This document shows positions 48,990-60,020 of a stretch of 64,000 nt of DNA, one piece after another. Numbering within the stretch: position 1 is the first letter of the stretch; every line of letters starts with the position of its first letter. Source of the DNA: Skeletonema tropicum (lineage: Eukaryota; Bacillariophyta; Thalassiosirophyceae; Thalassiosirales; Thalassiosiraceae). Both the position numbers and the translations under genes were made by a program. The notes under the pieces were generated by a model. The model worked only from the letters and a program-made list of their open reading frames with translations, was not told the DNA's origin and searched no databases. The DNA lies in contig CM074149.1 of NCBI GenBank assembly GCA_037178625.1, positions 806,001-870,000 of the forward strand, in the 5' to 3' direction.

Positions 48990-51155
48990 AAGATCCTAAT
49001 CTTCTTGTTGCTCTTGGAAGGGCTTATGTGCATCGGTGTAGATGACAATTTAACTACAACACGCATAGATTCTCTCTCTTGCTCTTCGACAGCATTTGTA
49101 CATAAGATAAAAGACACACAACATAGATCTAGTATGTACATATAAATATCGAGCCCTTTATTTCGCCAATAGGGTACTAGCCTCTTCGAGCATTTCAGAC
49201 AACAAGCTTTGTAATTCGGCGTTACTCATTTCATCATGCGAAGAACCAATGTATGTAGAAGCCTCGGATACGACTGTGTCACAATCGTCAGAATCTCGTC
49301 GTCCATCAGGAGACACAGTCTTCAGCTTTTGTCTGATATTGCGAATAGTATCTTCCTTATCTCTGATTTGATTCTCTTCTTTTTCCATTTGCAGTACGAG
49401 TTTACGGGCTTCGGCAGCCTTCTTTGCTTCCTCCTTTGCCACCTTTCTTGCTGCAGCAGCCTCGGCCTTTGCATACTTGTGACGAGCAGCATGTGTTTTC
49501 CTTGTGGTTGCCTGTGCCTTCTTCTCAGCTCGTTTCGCATGTTTGGCCTCCTTCTTTGCAATCTTTTTCGCCTGTTTGGCCTCCTTCTTTGCCATTTTCA
49601 TGGCTTCCTTGGCCTTCTTGACTCGACGACGGGCTTCAGCCACCTTCTTCATCTTCATCTCCGAGATAATCTTGGCTTGATCAGCTTCAATCTCAGCTTG
49701 CAAATGACGAACATTAGCCGCCTCTCTTAAGTCCTCCTGCAGTTTCAATTTTGCATCCGCAGCCCCCTGAGCTATGGCAAGTTTTTTCTTAGCTTTCTTT
49801 GCAGCTGCATCCTTGTCTGCCATTGCAGCTAGCTTTTTCTTCCTCCGAGCAATCGCAGCTTTTTTTCCCTTTTTCAGCTTCTTCAATTCTACTTTATCTT
49901 GATCATCCTTTGTCTGACACGACGTGTTTGGGAAGGAGACTTCTCCGATTGGATGGTAGTCGTCGCAAGATAGGTTAGCGCCCCAACAAGTGAAAAGCTT
50001 ATCAAAGACCTTATCAGTGTTCTCAGTATCCTCGTCAACTAAGAAGTTGCTCGGAGCGACATTGTCCGTCTTCTTATTTGTGTCCCCGTTTCCTTCATTT
50101 TCGTCGATCGTCTTGGTATTGGTAGTGCGAGCGGACTTGAGCTGCAGATTTGCAGCATTATTAGTTGACTCGTTGTTGGATTTGAAGATGGCCATGGTAG
50201 TATAATATCTTTAGTTTTAGTTTGATACTGCTACATAAAATCATTTATTTGAGTGTTTTGTGCGCATTGCGTGTAAGTATGAGAATCCTTGATGAGAATT
50301 ATCTCGGTAGCGAGAACACCTGACCACTCGGACAAAAGTCTTTAAGGTAAGTAGCGCAGCGGTCAATTAGCCCAGTGAACATTGAATGTATGTATGTACC
50401 AAATATCCCATGCTTTATACGTTAGATAGAGGCCCTTCAACGCTTAACGCTTCAACGTACATCTTACAGTAGATTGTGCTCTTTGCCCGCCGCGCATGAT
50501 CAACAACTCACAACACACCCCTCGGACATACCTCTTTACCAGTGCGCAATAATTTTCTCATTCTCTTGGCATTATTAAGCGTTGGTTTGCCGTTGGGCGT
50601 TGAATGAAATAATTGCGATTGAAGGCGTTACCTATTCTTGAGCGGTACTCAGTCGAGATTAGTTTTGTCTCCTTGAGAAAATGCTGATCAAAGAACAGTG
50701 CTGGAGAGTACATGATGATAATGATAATGTTAATGTGGTCAGTTACAGTTAGGGTCAGTCCCTTTATATTTCGTCACTTGTTGGATAGCAAGCGTTTAGA
50801 TGTAGAATATTCCATCAATTAGATTTGGTAGAAGTAAAACAGGTGACAGGTGACATAGCTGCAGCCCCAGCCCCAGGCCCAGGCCCAGATACAAGGAAGC
50901 AGTGACTGTGAGGCTTCATGCACCTTCACTACTCCTAAGGCAGGACTAGCACTAGTAGAGCGCAGCAGCGAAGATCAAATGAATGATTCTCTCATGCTTA
51001 TGTGCTGATCCATTCGGTTAATGAGGTTGTCGATTGTCGATGTCGAGAGTTGATCGCATTTTGAACCACTCTTTCTACGGGTATATTAAACCACAGCACG
51101 TTTATGCGCTGGTACCTATTATACAGAATGGAGATAGAACGAACACTCAAGAGAA
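48990..51155. repeat. Tandem segmental duplication, copy 2
   Basis: It matches 44947-47765 with substitutions and small indels; it lacks the fold-back element found in copy 1. Confidence 0.8.
49158..50195 (-). CDS. Ala/Lys-rich coiled-coil protein, copy 2
   Basis: This is a 345-residue paralogue of 45134-46135 from the tandem duplication. The coiled-coil region is nearly identical (KLKLQEDLREAANVRHLQAE, KKAKEAMKMAKKEAKQAKK). The head differs more: it has extra residues (NNAANLQLKSARTTNTKT, IDENEGNGDTNKK) and TCWGANLSCDDYHPIGE. The faster change in the head, with an unchanged helix, suggests the helix is under stronger constraint. Function unknown. Confidence 0.7.
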   Translation of the reverse strand: MAIFKSNNESTNNAANLQLKSARTTNTKTIDENEGNGDTNKKTDNVAPSNFLVDEDTENTDKVFDKLFTCWGANLSCDDYHPIGEVSFPNTSCQTKDDQDKVELKKLKKGKKAAIARRKKKLAAMADKDAAAKKAKKKLAIAQGAADAKLKLQEDLREAANVRHLQAEIEADQAKIISEMKMKKVAEARRRVKKAKEAMKMAKKEAKQAKKIAKKEAKHAKRAEKKAQATTRKTHAARHKYAKAEAAAARKVAKEEAKKAAEARKLVLQMEKEENQIRDKEDTIRNIRQKLKTVSPDGRRDSDDCDTVVSEASTYIGSSHDEMSNAELQSLLSEMLEEASTLLAK

Positions 51156-51379
51156 CGTGAAGGAGCAATAGGAAGATATAAAATGAATCTGAAACTGAAA
51201 TAAGCGATAAAACGAAGTACGATGCTTCGATATCGATATAAGGTCATGTCTCATAATCATAAGTATGATTGCTATGCTATGTATCTTTATCTTTTACAGC
51301 TTCCCATACATATGTTCTACTCTCCATTTTCGGCTCATCTTCAAATCTGCAAGTCTTTAACCTTCCCCTGAAGTACTCT
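50196..51379. other. Intergenic, part of duplication copy 2
   Basis: CCCAGCCCCAGGCCCAGGCC-type short repeats occur at about 50862-50890. No gene is seen; the right part leads into the relic at 51380. Confidence 0.5.
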
Positions 51380-51900
51380 CGAACAACAAAAACAAACAAA
51401 CACAAACCACACTCGGAATGTCGGCACAAATACGAGCCTTCGGATTGCTGGCACTCACAAAAGCAATTGAATACATTAGTAAACATTAGCATTAGCATAC
51501 CCTTGACAGTTGAACCAAGTTGAACGTGCTGTAAACGCACATGGGAAATGCAGTGCACTTGGCGTGACATTTAGCACGGGCAGTAGGTGACTCCCGAGCA
51601 CACACCGATTGTTTTTGTTTTGACAAGGATTGCTACATTCAGCTGGGATAGGCATGAGTAGGCGAGTACGTGGAGCCTTCTGGTGGAGGAGTAGCACTGA
51701 GATGCCTCTCTTCTTCTTCCTCCTCACACCGACAAAAATGGCAAGCAAGTCTTCGAGTTCAACGTCTGGCCACGGAGATGACGGCTTGAAGTGGGCGGGC
51801 GATGCTTCCACCTTGCTTATGGTAAAAAATGCCACAGTGGCAGATGGATGAGTGATGAAAGGGGGCTGCTGTGGAAAGGTCAATTGATACTGCATGCAGT
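51380..51900 (-). pseudogene. Decayed member of the secreted RxLR-EER-like family
   Basis: Read on the minus strand in shifting frames: a hydrophobic TVAFFTIS segment, the DNA CCGTCATCTCCGTGG that encodes RHLRG in the intact genes, then CARESPTARAKCHAKCTAFP (matching FCAREYAGADAQCYDKCSGFP) and FCECQQSEGSY followed by CRHSECGL (matching YCECGNS and CRHSECGLFP). At least two frame changes are needed, and the poly-Thr linker is gone. It lies 14 kb from the nearest other member and is far more diverged, so it is an old copy. Confidence 0.6.
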
Positions 51901-52259
51901 TGAGCAGTTGATTAGGGTCCTTCGCACAGGTGGCCATGTCGACATGCCATGGATTGGTATCATATTATGTCAAACAGGCCTTTTTCTAAATCAGCCAACG
52001 AGTTTCTTGAACTTTATAATGATTTCAGTCGATGCTTTTCTCTTCAGGCTTATTCAGTAAGTAGCCAGCGCCCAGCGAACAGCTGGCCTGCAGCCTGGAC
52101 GTGCAGTGCTGAGTGCTGAACTTTATTTGTCTACAAATCGTTGATATCCAACCCCAACTGGCTATGTCATCACCATTTCGGCCTCTGCCCATCTGCTGCT
52201 GATGCTGCTGATGCTGACTGCTGCCTCTTTCCAGTGTGACAAAACACACGACCGACAAC

Positions 52260-53010
52260 GCCACAAACTAAAAATGAGTTTTTCTGCTTCGCCAACAACC
52301 GCTGCCTCGACCGAGCATGGTTCCACTTCCACCAGCCTGCATATGCTGGTGAAGGCAGCTATCCTAGCGGAATCGGAATATTCATATCATCAACAACGAC
52401 AGCGGCTAGCAATCATAAACGTATATAAGGAACATCCACCCTCACCGCAGCATTCAATCACACCTTCCGCTTCTGATAATGAGATTTGCTCTGCCATGAC
52501 GTCAGTCCAGCGACTCAACCGCCAAAAAAGCAGCCCCGAAATCCCGAAAGTACGTCAATCGCTGCTCTGCTGTCAGATGTAACAGCTTTGCACAAAAGCA
52601 AAAGGGTGGCCGCTGCTGCAAGCACGGTGCAAAGAAGCAGCTACAGAGGTGATTGTACTAATCATAATCAGTCAGTACAAGGGGGCTATGTAAGCGCCAT
52701 GGAGCCAAGGTCAAAAAGAGTGGAGCTGCTCATGCCGATTGCTCTGTTGATGGATGCACTAATAAAGCCAAGTCTGGAGGTGTTTGTGTGAAAAACATGG
52801 TGCCAAGGTCAAACGTTGTGCTCATGACGGTTGTAATAATCAAGCCGTTAAGGGTGGTGTGTGCGTAGGACATGGAGCCAAAGTCAAGCGTTGCTGCATT
52901 CAATCATTCAAGATTGTCCTAATCAAGCCGTCAAAAAGGGCGTATGCGTCAAACATGGTGCTAGGTCAGAGGTCAGCAAGCGACGCTGTCGTATAATATG
53001 TTGCCTCGCC
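52260..53010 (+). pseudogene. Relic of a 'GGVC-HGAK' cysteine/histidine repeat protein
   Basis: Across three frames one reads GGRCCKHGAKKQ, LCKRHGAKVKKSG, CSVDGCTNKAKSGGVCVK, CAHDGCNNQAVKGGVCVGHG and GVCVKHGA. This is the repeating Cys-His unit (GC-x-N-x-A-x-x-GGVC-x-x-HGA) that I recall from large diatom families. Indels at about 52615, 52680 and 52795 break the frame. The preceding 52270-52580 frame (MSFSASPTTAAST onwards) is probably its N-terminus. Confidence 0.65.
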
Positions 53011-53210
53011 TCTTCACTCCAAGTATTTTATACTAAAAGGGAGCACAACTGAAAGGAAGCACGATAACAGACACGAGAAAACGAATCAACAGAGATGCGA
53101 GGCAAGTTGGTTGACTGAAATCTTGTCACTCTGATGCTGATGTGAAATCATTTTAGCCATACCCATACTGATACTGCACTTCATCCCATCAAAGCGTGGC
53201 CTCTCGTATA

Positions 53211-53438
53211 CTAAAAAATCACATGTCGCTGTGAGTGTGGGCCTTTCGCAACATAGCCCTTAAGGAACTCCATTATATTGAGCGATGTTTCACTATCGAG
53301 TCCCAAGGTCGCGTTTTCACAAAAGAGAGTATCAGGAGCACCTAAAACCGTCAAGCCCAGATCCAACCGCCTTTGTTCACCTGGATTCAAGCCTTTCTTG
53401 AATAGATTTCCGACACTTGTCACGTCGGTCCGTATCAA
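53211..53438 (-). pseudogene. Fragment of an ABCG-type ABC transporter ATPase
   Basis: The frame reads FKKGLNPGEQRRLDLGLTVLG, then PDTLFCENATLGLDSETSLN and IMEFLKGYV. This aligns with the signature loop and Walker B of ABCG half-transporters (GLSGGQ..RL, LFLDEPTSGLDS), but the key residues are changed: LSGGQ has become LNPGE, and the DEPTS region has become ENATL. The segment covers only about 70 residues. It is a non-functional fragment. Confidence 0.6.
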
Positions 53439-53459
53439 TCCTTAGTGTTCCAGCAGACG

Positions 53460-53777
53460 TTCATCACACAATCTGGAATTTTTGGTGCTGGTTGTTTGAT
53501 TACAGAAGGATGTCGTGGCGAAGGTGGTGAGGGTGGAATATTACGTAACTCGGAGGGTGGTGAATGATGATTTATGGTTATGGAACGGTATGCACCCAGT
53601 GCCAAAGATTTGGCGTCGAGCGATGTTGATGTTGTTTCTCGTGCCATGACGATGGGAATTCGTGAGGGACGGTGTAGGACCCAAGAAGGATCATATCTAT
53701 TTGTGCATTTGGATCACTTGCCCTCGGATCTTAGTCTTTTAGAGAACAGTCGCACCATCACCAGAAACTGCAAATAA
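53460..53777 (+). pseudogene. Fragment of succinate dehydrogenase flavoprotein subunit
   Basis: One frame reads [28 protein letters not shown], two stop codons, then [20 protein letters not shown] and [30 protein letters not shown]. These are the conserved SdhA segments around the [10 protein letters not shown] and ERYAP-KDLASRDVVSRAM motifs. An insertion doubles GEGG and the frame diverges after LPSDL. Only about 100 of 600 residues are present, so it is a stray copy of a nuclear gene located elsewhere. Confidence 0.75.
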
Positions 53778-54123
53778 TTATCAGCAGACGGCCAAATCAA
53801 TCCTCATAATCATAATGAATAATGAGCAACAATTAGCACTAACACATCACTCCAAGCCCCAACAGCAGTATACAACGAATGTAATTGACAAGGCGGCGAC
53901 AATTGTACAGCCGAAGGAGTAGAGTTTTTAACATCATGCAGAAGAAGATCCACACCGCGATAGATCGTCATCCACGATTAATCTCCCCCTCTCTCTAAGA
54001 GCTAAGCCCAGCAATCACGCTGTCAAATAAGTAGACTTCACTATCATCCAGTTGTCGCTCTCTCTAGAGAGAAAGGAAAGCATCGAAATCTTTGTGAGGT
54101 AACACGTTATGTGCCTGTAACCC

Positions 54124-57100
54124 ATGTACCATAGCTTACGTTTGGATCTCAGTCTCAGACCTCTGACAAAAAAAGCAACTGCCACCGAAATACCGAGATC
54201 GTCTCTCCTCGCTGGCCATGTGAATGTTGTCAAAAGACTTCACTTTGTTCACTTCAGCATGTCCGGTCAATCATTCCATTACTACATGCGTCCTCAGGAT
54301 CGCGACGGTAGCAACAGAAATCAAGCCGGTCGTGGACGCAGCCGACATCGGGCTCAATCTCCCTCTCGTGGGCGCAGTCGTGGTCGTTCATGTGACTTTC
54401 ATGATGGGCGAAATAATCGTCATGACGATCGAGGCATGAGACATGATGCAAGAAGTGATCAATATCATCGTTCTAGGAGTAGTGACTATGCGCCTCATTC
54501 TTGGAGCCACCGCTCTCGCTCGTGCGATCCTCATTCTTCGCGACAAACCTCTTACTCTTCCAGTCATCATCATTCTTACCAGCGAAACTCATCTCACTCT
54601 CGCAAACGATCTCGCTCCCCTGAACGTCGCCATCGCGATGCTGAAATCAATGTCAATGATATGTATGAGCTATCTAGCCGTCCAAGGAGCTTCGGCTTCG
54701 CTAATGGAAGACCTAAGGATGTAAGAGTAAGAAGTTATGATTATGAGCATGAGCGTTATCCACTCGCATTCTCATCTACCAATGGGGCAGGTATGCATCG
54801 ACCTCCAGTAAATGAATACCATCAAAAAGAAAACTCAGCAAACTATGCTGATACATCTTCTGGCAGCAATATGAGTAACATGAACAATCGTCACAGCTAT
54901 TACAAGCCGCAGTCTCGCTACCGCCATGAGCATTCTCATTCTCAGGGCACTTCTCATCAGCATCGTCAATTGGCATCTCGACAAAGTTTCTCTTCCATGC
55001 CTGCATTGCAGCAACGTGAATCAACTTATTTGTTCAATAATGATCATACCATTTCTGAATTGATTCAGATCGCGTATGACAATCTTGCCATTCTGAAGTC
55101 ATCATTGACTGCTGCGTTCTGGAATAAAGTGTCGAAACAAATGGGAACGAACAAGCAGACTAGCCCGTATTTTGAGCAGATGGATTCCCACCTCAACCAA
55201 ATATTCGAGCATACAATGAATACACTGAGTTTGCATGGTCCAATAGACTTGTCTCAAACGATCTACAGCATGGCTAAACTTGCTGATGTATTACGTAAGA
55301 ATTGTGGGAGTGGGAGAAGGAGTGGGCGTGGAGGAGATATTATTTTTGATATGCTGAGTAGTCGTTTGTTGACTGCCGACATGACACCGAAGAAGCAACT
55401 CTTTTTATCCCTTGCTAATGCATCAAAAGACAAACTCGATCAATTTGATGTGAGACATTTATCAAATGTAGCGTACGCATATGCTTTGATCAAGCATGTA
55501 CCGGAGTTTGAAGATGGAAGTGACCTGTTTGATCATCTCGCAACGCAAGCAGCACGGCGTGGGACTGAATTCAATGCGCAAGATATATCCAATATTGTAT
55601 GGGCCTATGCGACTGTAGACAAGCCACATTCTCGACTATTTGAAGCAATGGGAGATCAAGTTGTTGCACAGGAGCATTTGGGAGAGTTCAAGCCACAATC
55701 TCTTTCCAATACAGTGTGGGCCTTCGCAAAAGCTGGTATTCATCATCCAAAGTTATTTGAGAAGGTGGCAAGTCATGCAGTACGACTAGATGTCTTGTAT
55801 GGATTCAAAGCGCAAAATATATCCAATACAGTGTGGGCGTATACTACTGCTAGTATTCCACATCGAAGACTGTTCGAGACGGTGGCCAATCGCATAGTAG
55901 AATCTGAGATCTTGAATGGATTCAAACCACAGGAACTTTCCAACACCGTGTGGGCATATGCTACTGCAGGCATCAATCATCCAGAACTGTTCGAGAAAAT
56001 GGCGAGTCATATTGTTGAGTCAGACAGCTTGGATGGATTCGCCCCACAGAATCTTGCTAATACGGTTTGGGCATACGCTACTGCAGGGATCAATCATCCT
56101 CAACCAAGACTGTTCGAGAGGGTGGCCAATCACATTGTTCAATCTGGCAGTTTGGATCGATTCAACCCCCAAGCACATTCCATCACGGTGTGGGCATACG
56201 CTACTGCAAGTATTTCTCATCCAAGGCTGTTCGAGAAGATGGCAAATAACATTGTTCAATCTGACATTTTGAATCAATTCAAACCACAAGATATATCCAA
56301 TACAGTTTGGGCATTCGCTACTGCAGGCAACAATAATCCAAGATTGTTTGAGTCTTTGGCCAATCACATCGTCGAATCTAAGAACTTGGATCGATTCAAT
56401 CCTCAAGATCTTTCAAACACGATTTGGGCATACGCTACTGCTAGTATTCCTCATCCAAGATTGTTCGAGGCGGTGGCCAATCACATTTTCGAATCTGATG
56501 TCTTGAATCGATTTGGCCCACAAGCAATTTCCAACACAGTGTGGGCATACGCTACTGCTAGTATTTCTCATCCAAAACTATTCAAGGCGGTGGCCAATCA
56601 TATTGTTGAATCTAACCACTTGGATCGATTCAATCCACAAGATCTTTCAAACACAGTTTGGTCATATGCTACTTCTCAAGTCCTTCATCCCAAGCTGTTC
56701 GAGCAAGTCGCCAAGGCTGCTGTCCAACGTCAGGGCGAATTCAGGTTCCCAAGAAATTGCCAATCTACTTTGGTCATACGCTACTATGGGCATCATCGAT
56801 AAGCAGCTGTTCATATCATTTGAGTCAACTGCGGCGGAATTGGTTGAAGCTTGCAACAATCAATATGTTGTTAACATTGCGTGGGCGTATGCAGTAGCTG
56901 ATGTTGATGCACCGACACTCTTCAATAATCATTTCATCAACAAGTGCTCTGCAGAGAAGAATGGATTTAAAGCGATAGAATTCTCACAGCTCCACCAATG
57001 GCATTTGTGGCAAACGAAGGAGAAGTCCAATCCTGGGCTACCAACACACTTTCAAGAGAGATGCTACAACGCCTTCGTTTCTCAAGACACACATGTCTCA

Positions 57101-57415
57101 GATCTGCAGCTGAATGTGGTGGCACAGCTATCTTCAATTGGTCTCGAACCAAAAGAAGAGGTGCTCATGGATAGCGGCTATAGCATAGATGCAGTCGTAG
57201 AAGTGAATGGAAAGAAAGTTGGCATCGAAGTAGATAGCCCATATCATTTTATCGGTCGAAGTGAGTCTCCACTTGCCAAGACTATTCTGAAGAGGAGGCA
57301 AGTTCTATCGATTGACGATATGGAGCTAGTATCAGTACCATATTGGGAGTGGGACAAACTTGGTAGAGATGAATTGAAAGAGCAGGAGTATCTTCGGATG
57401 CTTTTGGGTCTATGA
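54124..57415 (+). CDS. OPR-like repeat protein with C-terminal RAP domain (one frame break)
   Basis: ATG 54124 gives a basic N-terminus that could be an organelle signal; MSGQSFHYY at 54259 is an alternative start. Residues about 50-190 are Arg/Ser/His-rich. From about residue 440 there are roughly twelve tandem repeats of about 39 residues of the form 'PQxLSNTVWAYATAxxxHPxLFE-x-VA-x-HIVES'. They resemble octotrico/heptatricopeptide repeats that bind RNA. The C-terminus is a RAP domain (YSIDAVVEVNGKKVGIEVD, SVPYWEWDKLGRDEL), typical of organellar RNA-processing factors. Around 56735-56765 the frame changes by one base, the first frame ending at 56802 and the second continuing SQEIANLLWSYATMG; this is a mutation or a sequencing error. 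RNA target unknown. Confidence 0.8.
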
Positions 57416-58235
57416 AGTAGGTTCATGAGCTTGAATTGAAGTCGAGTTTGTGGGTGTCATGCTTCTTGTTTGACAATAATAATATAACAGAAATTTTGAA
57501 GTACGTCTGATTAGCCCTAACAAGAAGCAAAATATTATAGTGTGGTTGTATTCTCCAAAGTCACCGCTCCATATTGTAATCACAAGTGACATGTTGGAAG
57601 TTGTTCCTCCCCTGTCAGAGGTTGTTCCTCCCCTCCCACTCTATCATCCGTCATCCGGTACGATTGATAGGGGGCCAGGTCCAAGGGGAAGGATGAACTT
57701 CTCACTATGACACGGAAAAAGATACGCATCAACGAAGAGAGGCAAAGCCCACAAGCATCCAAGACCAAGAGGAGGCGGCGGAGGAACGCCAGTCTACAGG
57801 AGGATAATTACCGCCAATCATTAGGCAGGAGGTGACTGTAGCTGTAGCGGTCAACTCTCACCTCCCAGAGTATATGGTGAAGAACTTCTCTCGAAAAGCA
57901 TTTCCCATCCCTTTCGGCAGAACAGACGTTCAGACGAACAAACAACATTGAACAAGTACCAATGTAGAGTAGAAGTTCTCCAGCTAGAGAGAACATGCAT
58001 GGCGGCTCTTCTTACGAGATCAACTCCCAAATCATCTCAACCAAGTGAAAAAGACAACAGCAAAAGCACATCAGACAAGATTCCAAGCAAAGACGAAAAC
58101 TGCATCTACTAATCTTAAATCTACAAACGACAATCTTAAGACTGAAGCGGTCGTCATGTGCTCACATTGCGATAAGATCATCACAGGTAGTATTCGAACC
58201 AAGTAGTATTCGAACCAAATCTACTTCCGTAGACG
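57416..58235. other. Intergenic
   Basis: A copy of the dispersed motif ATAACAGAAATTTTGAAGTA lies at about 57484, and a short duplication GTTGTTCCTCCCCT at 57600-57635. Just before 58236, GTAGTATTCGAACCAA occurs twice (58187 and 58203). Confidence 0.5.
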
Positions 58236-58784
58236 ATGCGGGCTTTCCAATGCAGCGAGTGTGGCGACCCCTCTCTAATATCCTGTTACGAATGCACATT
58301 AGATTGGGGATCCTTCTGCGACGGAGTAAGATGCAAAAGGTATTACTGCGATTCCTGCCGACCAGGAGCGATCTCACGATCAGCTGACGGGCGCGCTTCA
58401 ATTTCATCTTTTCTCGAAAAAAAGAAATTTCGCACAAGACCTTTAAAATTAAAATATTAACTAGAGGGACTACTAGCTAATTGGGACCCCCTGCGACAGC
58501 CGAACTAACCCACCCGCTCGAGACACCAGTGGCCAAACTTGATGCTACAACACCATACGAATAACTTTGGCCCCATGGTGACTCGAGCGGGTGGAATCGG
58601 GAGTTAGTAATCGACATCGCAGTACGTGCCCGCCCCAGCAGTGTCCTCTTGCGCATATAATCTTTGTGGGTCTGCAGTGCGGCTGTGTCTACTTCTTCAA
58701 TCAAATTAATACACTGGCCGGTGCCGTTTTCGAGACACTACGGCCGAAGATAGATGGAGCAATAGGGGGTTCTCCCCCTTAAGG

Positions 58785-59709
58785 GTGGTCATTGCTCTTA
58801 TTTTGTTGGAAAAGGAAAGTAATAGGACGGATATGTTCTTCTCTTATGGACAATTGGCAAAGCCGCTGAATGATTACCTTGCAACCAACGATAGCACCAG
58901 CGGCATGGCAATTGTGGACGAAAATTTAATCAATTCGGCATTTCAGACGCCAAAGAAGGCATCACCTTACCTCTCTTGCAGCACAATATTTGAGGGGCTT
59001 GATGGATATGAGGATTACTCCCAACATTATGTCATTCACATTGATAAAAAGAATCGTAAAGTTGCTTGCAACAAACTGCGCCAACTTTCGAAGTGTCGAC
59101 GACGATGAAGCTAATCAACTGTTGCTCAACTTGGTATTAGAGGAAGAGGTGCGTGGGAAGGTGAAAAACTTCTTACGAGATAAAAAGAGTAGAGGGCATA
59201 AACAGAAAAAGAAGAAGCGCCCTCAATCGCAAAACTCAACAAGAGCGGCGGCGGCGGCAACAAATAGAGGAACAACACCGTCCTCTGGGACACGTCAACC
59301 CATGTTGGCTCCTACTCCACCCGCTCATCCACAGAAGAAGAAGCAAAATACTCAGCCTACTCCAAACAAAAGTGGCCCTGAATTGCAATCTATACTTTCG
59401 GCTGTGAGCAATGATGAGCATGATACTCTCCAACAACAGCAGCCATCCGTTTTGCCACGTACCCCAGAATCAATTAAGCAATTCCTCTACGATGATAATG
59501 GGAAACTCAGTGCTGATATTATTTCCGTCATCGGTGAAGATAAGAATTATATGCTTCTTGAAAGAAAAGGGACACGTGAAGAAAAGGTCTCCGCTGTTAT
59601 GGAATTCATTGCTCCTAGATCCCAATCAATCACAAAAACACTCACTGGCTTACAATGCGCATCAACATCATTGAAAAGATTATATCTCTTTGGGACTCAC
59701 AAGGCGTGA
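58785..59709 (+). pseudogene. Frameshifted gene inside the transposon (N-terminal part)
   Basis: The frame at 58785-59108 (MFFSYGQLAKPLNDYLATND to HYVIHIDKKNRKV) passes into another frame around 59090 that continues VDDDEANQLLLNLVLEEEV, a Lys-rich stretch, a Thr/Pro/Gln-rich linker and FLYDDNGKLSADIISVIGED up to 59709. The protein was not recognised. It precedes the Ulp1-like part and may be the same ancestral protein. Confidence 0.5.
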
Positions 59710-60020
59710 AGGAGGAGAATGTATTGTACACCAATGCTGCACTTCGATATCTTGGGGATGAGTACAGGAAGGCACATCCCGACAAGAACTTGATGGAGTG
59801 GTTGGGTGCTTGGAAGATTGAAGATTTGTCGGACGAAAGTCCTCAACAAGCAAATGACTTTGACTGCGGCATATTTACTCTACTCAATCTTTGTCTGTTA
59901 GTCGAAGAAGGATCCATTACGAAAGATTCATACTCACAAGCATCTATCTACACAAAGGAAGTGAGGAATGCATTCGCACACATTCTTTGGAATGCAAGTT
60001 CCAATCGTCCAGAGGTTTAG
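59655..60020 (+). pseudogene. Ulp1/SENP-type cysteine peptidase, C-terminal half
   Basis: This is a 121-codon frame. IISLWDSQG fits the catalytic Asp region ('yDS'), and PQQANDFDCGIFTLLNLCLL carries the Gln and catalytic Cys motif (Q-x-N-x-x-DCG-x-F) of C48 peptidases that process SUMO-like modifiers. The upstream half with the catalytic His is missing, apparently lost between the 59.5-kb frame and here. In plants and other eukaryotes such domains are often carried by DNA transposons, which fits the location inside the TIR element. Confidence 0.7.
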
